A stretch of 5,090 bases of DNA, from the NCBI GenBank assembly GCA_007127665.1, contig SKYY01000227.1, positions 1 through 5,090 on the forward strand. Reading direction: 5' to 3'. The notes beneath the pieces were generated by a model. It saw only the letters and a program-made list of their open reading frames with translations. It searched no databases and was not told where the DNA came from. Position numbers and translations under genes: made by a program. This document shows positions 1 through 4,988 of this stretch, in pieces. Source of the stretch: Balneolales bacterium (GTDB taxonomy: Bacteria > Bacteroidota > Rhodothermia > Balneolales > Natronogracilivirgulaceae). Each line of letters begins with the position of its first letter. Position 1 is the stretch's first letter.

Positions 1-712
1 GCTCTTCAAAGAAGCGCCGCATTTTACCCATCGCCGCCTTCTCGGCGATCTCGGGCGGCTTGCCTTCGTTGATCAGCTGTTCGCGGGCAATCTCCTTCTC
101 CTTCTCGAGAAGAGAAGCATCCACACCGTCACGGTTGACGGCCAGCGGATTCATGGCGGCAATCTGCATGGCCACGTCCTTTGCAATTTCAGGGTTGGAT
201 ACATCTCCCGCAAATTCCACAAGAACGCAGAGTTTGTTTCCGGGGTGGATGTAGTCATGGATCTGACCTTCGGACTTCAGGACCTCAACCCGACCGATAT
301 CGATTTTTTCACCGATTTTTCCGACAAGGTCTTTCAGTTTGTCGGCAACAGTGAGGTCGCCGGAGTCGGCCTGCAAAAGCTTTTCCCGGTCCGCTGTTTC
401 ATTTTCCAGTGCCACCTTGGCAAAATCCATGGCATATTGCACGAATTCTTCATTTTTGGCGACAAAGTCCGTTTCGCAATTGAGTTCAAGGGCAGCGGCT
501 TTTTTGTTATCGTCCGTGATCAGGGAAACAATCACGCCCTGGTTGGCTTCACGGTCGGCACGTTTTTCAGAGACCTTCTGGCCTTTTTTACGGAGGATTT
601 CGATGGCCTTGGCCATATCGCCATCGGATTCGGCGAGAGCCTTCTTGCAGTCCATCATGCCGGCACCGGTCTGGTCCCGGAGTTTTTTTACATCAGCAGC
701 AGAAATACTCAT
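1..712 (-). CDS. tsf: Elongation factor Ts (EF-Ts), 3' end cut by window edge
   Basis: EF-Ts is the cytoplasmic guanine-nucleotide exchange factor that releases GDP from EF-Tu so that it can bind GTP and aminoacyl-tRNA again. Translation from the ATG at 712-710 gives 237 residues before the window ends. The N-terminal UBA-like domain is clear (residues 1-55, with LRDQTGAGMMDCKKAL at 11-26). The family signature NCETDFVAKNEEF follows at 78-90; its Asp82-Phe83 correspond to the pair that contacts the EF-Tu nucleotide site. The visible C-terminal part ends in GKMRRFFEE, which in the family lies roughly 35-45 residues before the stop, so only a short tail is missing. The reading frame is open throughout. 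The start is fixed by the conserved MSISAADVKKLR beginning. The leader AAAAAACC has no Shine-Dalgarno sequence. The gene follows rpsB by 54 nt and is probably co-transcribed with it, as in most bacteria. Confidence 0.97.
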   Translation of the reverse strand, partial: MSISAADVKKLRDQTGAGMMDCKKALAESDGDMAKAIEILRKKGQKVSEKRADREANQGVIVSLITDDNKKAAALELNCETDFVAKNEEFVQYAMDFAKVALENETADREKLLQADSGDLTVADKLKDLVGKIGEKIDIGRVEVLKSEGQIHDYIHPGNKLCVLVEFAGDVSNPEIAKDVAMQIAAMNPLAVNRDGVDASLLEKEKEIAREQLINEGKPPEIAEKAAMGKMRRFFEE

Positions 713-744
713 GGTTTTTTGGATCGTTTATTTAGTAGTTGAAA

Positions 745-759
745 TGTCCATGACCGGGC
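745..759 (+). repeat. 15-bp string shared with 3407-3421
   Basis: TGTCCATGACCGGGC in the rpsB-tsf gap is identical to the string at 3407-3421, in the left arm of the inverted repeat before the serine hydrolase gene. The core CCATGACCG occurs a third time, inverted, at 3455-3463. Such a match is unlikely by chance in 5 kb. Possible explanations are a genome-wide small repeat or a shared regulatory site. Confidence 0.45.
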
Positions 760-766
760 TGTAACA

Positions 767-1876
767 CTATTTCTCTTTCTTCACATCGGATTCGGTGGCT
801 TCTGTTTTGGGCTCTGCTTCCGCGCCGGTGTCACCGGCCTTTACTTCGGCCTTCTCCGCGTCCTTTACCTCAGCCTTGTCACCGGCTTTTTCCACGGTCT
901 TTTCCTCAGCTTTGTCTTCGGCCTTCTTCACAGTTTTTTCGTCAGCCTTTTCACCGGATTTTTTGTCATCCGCCTTCTTCTCAGCCGGTTCTTCGGATTT
1001 CACATCCTGTTCTTTTCCGGTGGATGCGGCTGCGGCTGCAGCTTTTTGCGTGGCGGGAGCCGTTTTGGACTTGCGGGTGCGCTTGCGGCGCGTGGTTTTG
1101 ACTTCAGGCTCGGCTGGTTCATCGCCTTCTTCCGCGGTATCTTCGCGACTGATGCTCTCAGCTGCCAGTTGCTCTTCCTGATATGCCTCGCGCTCGGCCA
1201 TTCCTTCAATGATGGCGTCGGCAAAATTTGAGGCCACGAGCTGAATCGCTTTGGCGGCATCGTCATTGCAGGGAATGATATAGTCGGGCACGTCCGGATC
1301 GCAATTCGTATCCACCAGTGCAAAAATCGGGATGTTCAGCTTGAGCGCTTCGTTTACCGCGATGTTTTCCTTCACGATGTCGACTACAAACAAAGCTCCG
1401 GGAACGCGGCCCATCTTGGAAATACCGCCCATCACATCCTCAAGTTTCTGCTTCTCACGGTCGAGCATGAGGCGCTCTTTCTTGGTGATGTTGTCGTAGG
1501 TGCCATCGGTTTGCATCGCATGGATCTCCTCCATGCGGGAAATGCTCTTGCGGATGGTCACGAAGTTGGTGAGCATGCCGCCCAGCCAGCGGTGGGTCAC
1601 ATAAGGCATGTCGCAGCGCTGCGCTTCGGTGCGTATGATCTCCTGGGCCTGCTTCTTGGTCCCGACAAAGAGGACTTTTTTCCCGGAACGGGCCACTTTC
1701 GTGATCTCGTCCAGTGATTCCTGAAGAAGAGCGTGGGTCTTGTTGAGGTCGATGATATGGATCCCGTTGCGCTGCATGAAGATGAATTCACGCATTTTGG
1801 GGTTCCACCTTCTGGTCAGATGGCCGAAGTGCGCTCCTGATTTCAGAAGCTCTTCGACAGAGGCTGCTTTTGCCAT
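767..1876 (-). CDS. rpsB: Small ribosomal subunit protein S2 with long C-terminal extension
   Basis: S2 binds the head/body junction of the 30S subunit and is needed for S1 attachment. The product is 369 residues against the usual 230-260. Residues 1 to about 232 are a normal S2: [13 protein letters not shown] at 16-28, [10 protein letters not shown] at 72-81, [12 protein letters not shown] at 94-105, and the second signature from [15 protein letters not shown] (181-195) to [12 protein letters not shown]. Residues 233-369 are a low-complexity tail rich in Glu, Lys, Ala and Asp, including an RRKRTRKSK basic block at 263-271, an alanine run near 279-284 and three 12-residue repeats. I chose the ATG at 1876-1874 ([11 protein letters not shown]) because it matches the family start; the frame stays open 19 codons further up to 1933, but those residues do not look like S2. 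The start has no Shine-Dalgarno sequence. The gene lies between rpsI (140 nt upstream) and tsf (54 nt downstream). Confidence 0.96.
   Translation of the reverse strand: MAKAASVEELLKSGAHFGHLTRRWNPKMREFIFMQRNGIHIIDLNKTHALLQESLDEITKVARSGKKVLFVGTKKQAQEIIRTEAQRCDMPYVTHRWLGGMLTNFVTIRKSISRMEEIHAMQTDGTYDNITKKERLMLDREKQKLEDVMGGISKMGRVPGALFVVDIVKENIAVNEALKLNIPIFALVDTNCDPDVPDYIIPCNDDAAKAIQLVASNFADAIIEGMAEREAYQEEQLAAESISREDTAEEGDEPAEPEVKTTRRKRTRKSKTAPATQKAAAAAASTGKEQDVKSEEPAEKKADDKKSGEKADEKTVKKAEDKAEEKTVEKAGDKAEVKDAEKAEVKAGDTGAEAEPKTEATESDVKKEK
833..940 (-). repeat. Three 36-bp tandem repeats inside the S2 tail
   Basis: Codons 313-348 of rpsB form three consecutive 12-residue units: [24 protein letters not shown] and the more divergent [12 protein letters not shown]. 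Units one and two differ at two residues. The repeats are in frame and 36 nt long, so copy number can change without breaking the gene. The composition predicts a highly charged helix or disordered segment. Confidence 0.8.
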
Positions 1877-2016
1877 GGTCGTAGGAGTTGTATGTTGAGG
1901 TTTGTCCACTATGCAGGTCATCCTCATGAACAAATCCGTTCACCCGTTCGGGATTCCGGACACCCAGCCATGAGTCGCTGCATATGTGTGATAATGATTT
2001 CGGGAAAGTGAAGTAA
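1877..2016 (-). promoter_or_regulatory. 140-nt rpsI-rpsB leader region with small hairpins
   Basis: This is the widest internal gap of the operon (the rplM-rpsI gap is 2 nt). It contains two adjacent short hairpins. One is TGAAC/GTTCA (1927-1931 with 1938-1942, 6-nt loop). The other is CCC/GGG around a 4-nt loop at 1943-1952, flanked by AT and TCCG/CGGA complementarity. There is no T-tract, so it is not an obvious terminator. S2 represses its own rpsB-tsf message in Escherichia coli, so a comparable leader here is plausible. That is inference; I cannot match it to a known leader family. Confidence 0.3.
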
Positions 2017-2403
2017 TCAGCGCTTGGAGAACTGGAACTTTTTCCGCGCTTTCGGCTGGCCGTATTTTTTGCGTTCGACCATTCTGTCGTCCCTTGTGAG
2101 CAGGTCGTGGGACTTGAGTACGCTGTGCTTTTCCGGCTCAAGAGTGTTCAACGCCCGTGCTATACCCAGTTGCACGGCATCAGCCTGTCCGGTAACGCCG
2201 CCTCCGCGGACAGTGACTTTGACGTCGTATTTGCCGGCGGTTTCGGTGACCTTGAACGGCAGGTTGACGGCAATCTGCTGCGATGGCAGCACAAAATAGG
2301 TCTCAAGCGGCTTTTTGTTGACCACGATCTCCCCTGTTCCGGGCTGGACGTACACGCGTGCCGTCGAAGTTTTTCTGCGGCCGATATATGATTGATTAGC
2401 CAT
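2017..2403 (-). CDS. rpsI: Small ribosomal subunit protein S9
   Basis: S9 sits in the head of the 30S subunit; its basic C-terminal tail reaches the P site and touches the tRNA anticodon loop. The 128-residue product is full length. Visible hallmarks are GRRKTSTARVYV at 8-19, the GGG-VTGQADAVQLGIARAL block at 67-85, LTRDDRMVERKKYGQPKARKK at 102-122 (given as a range of conserved positions), and the terminal FQFSKR, in which the last Lys-Arg is the conserved P-site contact. The ATG at 2403-2401 is two nucleotides after the rplM stop, so the genes are almost certainly translationally coupled, which fits the lack of a Shine-Dalgarno sequence. No anomalies were seen. Confidence 0.98.
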   Translation of the reverse strand: MANQSYIGRRKTSTARVYVQPGTGEIVVNKKPLETYFVLPSQQIAVNLPFKVTETAGKYDVKVTVRGGGVTGQADAVQLGIARALNTLEPEKHSVLKSHDLLTRDDRMVERKKYGQPKARKKFQFSKR

Positions 2404-2405
2404 GT

Positions 2406-2849
2406 TCAGAGTTCGATTTTTTCAGGTTTCTGCGCGACCAGTGTGTGCTCCGGTCCGGCAAAAACACGCAAGTTGGTTAAGATTTTTCGGCCGAGCCGGT
2501 TTTTTGGGAGCATGCCCTTGACGGCATTGCGGACAATAAACGCAGGATCTTTTTCCAACATCTCCTCCGGAGTGGTAAACTTGGCCCCTCCCGGATATCC
2601 GGAGTGGCGGAAATACTGCTTTTCCTGCATTTTCTTACCCGACAAACTCACCTTTTCCGCATTGATCACAATGACATTGTCGCCCGTATCAATGTGGGGA
2701 GTGAACTCGGGTTTGTGCTTGCCCCGGAGTATGGAAGCTACCTTGCTCCCTAAACGACCCAGAGGCTGGCCTTCTGCATCCACTACCAGCCATTTCTTCC
2801 GGACGTCAGCGGGTTTGGCCGAATATGTTTTGAAGCTCTCGGTTTTCAC
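2406..2849 (-). CDS. rplM: Large ribosomal subunit protein L13 (GTG start)
   Basis: L13 is an early-assembling 50S protein. The 147-residue product has the usual family length. Recognisable parts are [16 protein letters not shown] at 5-20, [20 protein letters not shown] at 30-49, the signature [19 protein letters not shown] at 62-80 followed by RHSGYPGG, and [12 protein letters not shown] at 110-121. The start codon is GTG (2849-2847). No in-frame ATG lies near it, and the following residues [12 protein letters not shown] match the family N-terminus, so GTG is well supported. The leader is A-rich (AAAAAAAATATCACC) with no Shine-Dalgarno sequence. It is the first gene of the operon: promoter upstream, rpsI immediately downstream. 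Confidence 0.97.
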   Translation of the reverse strand: MKTESFKTYSAKPADVRKKWLVVDAEGQPLGRLGSKVASILRGKHKPEFTPHIDTGDNVIVINAEKVSLSGKKMQEKQYFRHSGYPGGAKFTTPEEMLEKDPAFIVRNAVKGMLPKNRLGRKILTNLRVFAGPEHTLVAQKPEKIEL

Positions 2850-2903
2850 GGTGATATTTTTTTTGGAATCACTAAATAAAACATGTTTTATGACAAGTCT
2901 GGA

Positions 2904-2932
2904 AATATAAAAGATTATTGCAACTCTTGCAA
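2904..2932 (-). promoter_or_regulatory. Promoter of the rplM-rpsI-rpsB-tsf operon
   Basis: Read on the minus strand, TTGCAA (2932-2927) and TATATT (2909-2904) are separated by exactly 17 nt, matching -35/-10 elements at 4/6 and 5/6 positions. The -10 region extends to TATATTTC, one base from the Bacteroidota TAnnTTTG pattern. The predicted transcription start is near 2897, giving a 5' leader of about 48 nt before the rplM GTG. A second TTGCAA lies at 2918-2923, 9 bp from the first. The position directly upstream of the first operon gene supports the call; no transcript evidence is available from sequence alone. Confidence 0.65.
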
Positions 2933-2940
2933 ATAAGGAA

Positions 2941-3107
2941 TCACCTCAAAATACCAGTGCGCACTGGTGGCCTCCCGTTGCGGGCGGTCATCCCGGTTTC
3001 CTTCATTATCTCGTGCTGTAAATGGGTCTGTATCCGCCAATATGTCACAGAAAAGCGCTTTACACAAAATTTTCCGGTTGCATTTCATCTCAGGTTCCCC
3101 CATATTA
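2941..3107. other. Non-coding part of the divergent intergenic region
   Basis: Apart from the 16-bp palindrome and a minor CCCG-TTG-CGGG hairpin (2974-2984), I see no gene here. Short open frames exist on both strands, but they overlap the operon promoter, lack family resemblance and have no plausible start context. No tRNA-like cloverleaf was found. If the terminator at 3154-3188 ends a plus-strand small RNA, that RNA would begin in this stretch, but no convincing plus-strand promoter was identified. Confidence 0.4.
2953..2968. promoter_or_regulatory. Perfect 16-bp palindrome upstream of the rplM promoter
   Basis: ACCAGTGCGCACTGGT is an exact inverted repeat with 8-bp half sites and no spacer. 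Its centre is about 63 bp upstream of the predicted rplM start site, a usual place for a dimeric activator or other regulator. It is not followed by a T-tract, so it is not a terminator. The binding protein is unknown. Confidence 0.4.
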
Positions 3108-3180
3108 TTAATGCGCGTTCACCCATTGGTTAATGTGCTTACAGGGACATGATAAAAGGGCGTATTACACGTTAATGCGC
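3108..3180 (+). repeat. Three spaced copies of TTAATG(C/T)GC
   Basis: TTAATGCGC occurs at 3108-3116 and 3172-3180, with TTAATGTGC at 3130-3138. The start-to-start distances are 22 and 42 bp, close to two and four helical turns. The third copy forms part of the right arm of the terminator hairpin. They could be protein-binding repeats or remnants of copied sequence; no function can be assigned. Confidence 0.35.
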
Positions 3181-3188
3181 CCTTTTTT
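3154..3188 (+). terminator. Strong orphan intrinsic terminator, bidirectional in form
   Basis: AAAAGGGCGTATTA (3154-3167) pairs with TAATGCGCCCTTTT (3173-3186) around a 5-nt loop, CACGT. The 14-bp stem has one G-U pair and no mismatches, and is followed by six T residues (3183-3188) on the plus strand. On the minus strand the stem is followed by TTTT. No recognisable gene ends just before it on either strand within the window, so its original transcript is unclear. It lies a few bases upstream of the group II intron remnant and may have been that element's target site. Confidence 0.8.
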
Positions 3189-3195
3189 CTATAGG

Positions 3196-3352
3196 GTGCC
3201 GTACATGGCAACCAGCTTGGTGGTGAAAGTCCACTATGGGGTTTTGTAATCGCCAACCATTACCTGAATTTTTCAATGGCTTCATGAACCGCTATATGCG
3301 GAACCGTATGCAGGTTGGTGTCAGAGGGCAGATTAAAGTATCTTTCCAGATA
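3196..3352 (+). mobile_element. Degenerate, internally deleted group IIC intron remnant
   Basis: Two parts resemble the two ends of group IIC ribozymes such as the Oceanobacillus iheyensis intron. The 5' part begins GTGCC (consensus GUGYG) at 3196. It has a TGCC/GGCA mini-hairpin (3197-3210), then GTGG-TGAAAGT-CCAC (3220-3234), the counterpart of GGGUGAGAGUCCC in domain I, then GTAATCGCCAACC (3246-3258). The 3' part (3286-3321) reads GAACCGC...GCGGAACCGTA...GGTTGGTG, close to the domain V pattern GAACCGCCGUAUAC...GUACGGUGGUGUGAGAGG, with the CGC triad, a GAAC loop and a 2-nt bulge; three lower-stem pairs are broken. A domain VI-like hairpin follows (3326-3333 with 3340-3347). The expected several hundred nucleotides of domains I-IV and the reverse transcriptase/maturase gene are absent. 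It is therefore surely inactive alone. The exact ends are approximate; the comparison is from memory, not a search. Confidence 0.6.
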
Positions 3353-3395
3353 TTTTATTCTTCCTGCTTGATCTATCACAGGTGTAACATAAAAG

Positions 3396-3472
3396 AAAGA
3401 ATGAACTGTCCATGACCGGGCATAGTGCCGGACACACAGCAGCATGGTTAAAAACGGTCATGGGCATTCTTT
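3396..3472. repeat. Nested inverted repeat upstream of the serine hydrolase gene
   Basis: AAAGAATG (3396-3403) plus TGTCCATGACC (3407-3417) face GGTCATGGGCA (3456-3466) plus CATTCTTT (3465-3472) as imperfect inverted repeats about 38 nt apart; the inner arms match at 10 of 11 positions. Between them lies a second small hairpin, CCGGGCA-TAG-TGCCGG (3416-3431). The structure ends 30 bp before the hydrolase start codon. It may be an operator or a small mobile/repetitive element; it has no T-tract. Confidence 0.4.
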
Positions 3473-3502
3473 GTGACCGCTTGAACCTAAAATTACAAAC
3501 AC

Positions 3503-4741
3503 ATGAACCGAACATACGTGATCGTTCTGCTGGTGATCGCCGCCGGCCTCCTGCACGGCCTTCTCCTGCCGGGCGGAACGCTATCAGCGCAACCCCTGAC
3601 CCATGCAACGCCGGAAGAGATGGGTATGGACCGGGAACAGCTCCTCCGGGTCGATTCGCTCATCCTCGATGCCATAAAGTCCGAACTCACCCCGGGCGCG
3701 GTACTGGTCGTTGTACGCGACAGCGTCATCGTATATGAAAAGGCCTGGGGCTGGACCCGGCGCGTGCCCGAACTGCAGGATATGCAGACCGGTACCATCT
3801 TCGATCTGGCTTCGCTCACCAAGCCCGTTGCCACGGCCACCGCTGCCTTGAAACTGGTGGAGGACGGGCGTCTCCGGCTCACCGATCCCATATCCAAATA
3901 CGTCCCGGAATTCGCCCGGTTTGGCGGCGATGACCTGCCGCTGCGTGACCAGCCCCGCGTCATCCATCTGCTGACCCACACGGCCGGTCTGCCTTCCTAT
4001 GCACCGGTCCGTGAATTGCGAAAATCCTACGGTGATAAAGCCGGTGAGAACCTGATGAGCCACCTGTGTGCACTCCCCGACCGCGCAGCCCCCGGAACCG
4101 AAATGACCTACAGCTGCCCGAGTTTTATCACCCTGCAGCAAGTGGTGGAGGCCGTCACGGAAACGGACCTGCACTCGTGGACCCGAGACCACCTCTTCGG
4201 TCCGCTAGGGATGAAAGAGACGTTTTTCCTGCCCGTCGGTGAACCGGTTGACCTTGAAACCCTGGGCCGCATCGCACCCACCGTATACAACAGAAGGGAA
4301 GGGGTTGTCGCCGGTATCGTCCACGACCCGCTGGCACGCGAAGTGATGGGCGGTATCTCAGGCAATGCGGGACTCTTTTCCACGGCCGGCGACCTCGCCG
4401 TTTTTGCCGCGATGCTCCTCAATGACGGCGCCATAAACGGCAACCGGATCCTCTCACCGGCAACCGTCCGTACTTTGACTAACGCTCCTGCCGGACTCGA
4501 ATCGTTTGGCCGGGCGCTGGGCTGGGACCTGTCCTCCTCGTTCGCATCCAACCAGGGAGATCTCTTCGGAAAGAACACTTATGGACATACCGGGTACACC
4601 GGAACGTCCATGGTGCTTGATCCCGATACCCGGACCGCAGTAATCCTGCTTACCAACCGCGTTTATCCGGACGACACGACCAGCGTGGTGGATCTGCGCG
4701 CCAAAGTCGCCAATATTGTGGCCGCATCCATACTGGAGTAA
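3503..4741 (+). CDS. Exported serine hydrolase, beta-lactamase/PBP fold (AmiE/EstB-like)
   Basis: The 412-residue protein belongs to the class C beta-lactamase-related family (Pfam Beta-lactamase, PF00144), whose members are peptidases, esterases, amidases or lactamases using an acyl-enzyme serine. Residues 1-29 form a signal peptide: MNRTY, a hydrophobic core, then LSA before Gln30 as a likely cleavage site, so it acts in the periplasm or outside the cell. The nucleophile motif is S104-L-T-K107. LLTHTAGLP lies at 156-164. The second motif is Y203-S-C, with Cys where Asn or Asp is usual. HDPLAREVMGGISGNAGLFS (274-293) resembles the VHD..A...GG..GHAGLFS segment of AmiE (YbbE) and of the domain fused to GH3 glucosaminidases in Bacteroidota. 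The third motif is H362-T-G in YGHTGYTGTS. A muropeptide-recycling role is therefore plausible but unproven; a true beta-lactamase is less likely. The ATG at 3503 is chosen because the signal peptide follows; there is no Shine-Dalgarno sequence. The gene stands alone, and its GC content is visibly higher than the flanking DNA. Confidence 0.92.
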   Translation: MNRTYVIVLLVIAAGLLHGLLLPGGTLSAQPLTHATPEEMGMDREQLLRVDSLILDAIKSELTPGAVLVVVRDSVIVYEKAWGWTRRVPELQDMQTGTIFDLASLTKPVATATAALKLVEDGRLRLTDPISKYVPEFARFGGDDLPLRDQPRVIHLLTHTAGLPSYAPVRELRKSYGDKAGENLMSHLCALPDRAAPGTEMTYSCPSFITLQQVVEAVTETDLHSWTRDHLFGPLGMKETFFLPVGEPVDLETLGRIAPTVYNRREGVVAGIVHDPLAREVMGGISGNAGLFSTAGDLAVFAAMLLNDGAINGNRILSPATVRTLTNAPAGLESFGRALGWDLSSSFASNQGDLFGKNTYGHTGYTGTSMVLDPDTRTAVILLTNRVYPDDTTSVVDLRAKVANIVAASILE

Positions 4742-4988
4742 TCCCCTTTCCTCACTGTGAATATTCTGCTTCAACTCAGAATAATTGAATGCCTGCCGGA
4801 CTGATTACGAGTTCATTCCCGTTGTCATGTTTTTGCCTTGCCATCGAAAAGACATTCGCTCTGTCTCCGGAATGATTTTCGTTTTGCCAACGGAATAATT
4901 TCACGTTCGCCGATTTACATCAACCTTTTTTTCCTTTTCGGTGTTACTGAAGGGTACTGCCACAAAAATTCACACAAAAAAAGATGTT
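4742..4988. other. Intergenic region with weak hairpin and imperfect tandem repeat
   Basis: There is no gene in this 247-nt stretch. Shortly after the hydrolase stop, ATTCTG (4763-4768) and CAGAAT (4777-4782) can form a 6-bp hairpin with an 8-nt loop, but without a T-tract, so it is a weak terminator candidate at best. Two 21-bp segments beginning CGGAAT (4868-4888 and 4891-4911) match at about 15 positions with a 23-bp period. The last 70 nt are A/T-rich, as expected for a leader of this group. No clear promoter for the downstream gene was found. Confidence 0.35.

Noticed and set aside
245..742. Long plus-strand open frames opposite tsf (and similar ones opposite rpsB and the hydrolase)
   Set aside because: They are mirror frames of well-supported genes and show no family features.
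1877..1933. N-terminal extension of S2 from an upstream ATG at 1933
   Set aside because: The extra 19 residues do not resemble S2, while [11 protein letters not shown] at 1876 matches the family start.
2915..3103. Minus-strand 62-residue open frame ending in the operon promoter
   Set aside because: Its stop codon falls between the -35 and -10 elements of rplM. The sequence is not recognisable and is better explained as an incidental frame, though a decayed gene tail cannot be excluded.
2918..3133. Plus-strand 71-residue open frame ending 20 nt before the terminator
   Set aside because: The location before a terminator is suggestive, but the composition is not protein-like, it overlaps the rplM promoter on the other strand, and no ribosome-binding or promoter signal is seen.
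3260..3445. Minus-strand 61-residue open frame with protein-like composition
   Set aside because: It lies antisense across the domain V/VI-like structure and the inverted repeat, matches no family I know, and has no leader or promoter support.
3470..3502. Promoter with TTTG and TAAAATTA just before the hydrolase, implying a leaderless transcript
   Set aside because: The spacing is too short (14 nt between elements) and the match is weak. Another candidate (TTGATC, 16 nt, TAAAAG at 3368-3395) is equally poor, so neither was annotated.
3503..4741. Acquired antibiotic-resistance beta-lactamase
   Set aside because: The HTG third motif, YSC second motif and AmiE-like central segment point to a housekeeping serine hydrolase, and there is no mobile gene cassette around it.
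4763..4782. Terminator after the serine hydrolase
   Set aside because: The 6-bp AT-rich hairpin has no T-tract; it is mentioned only in the intergenic entry.
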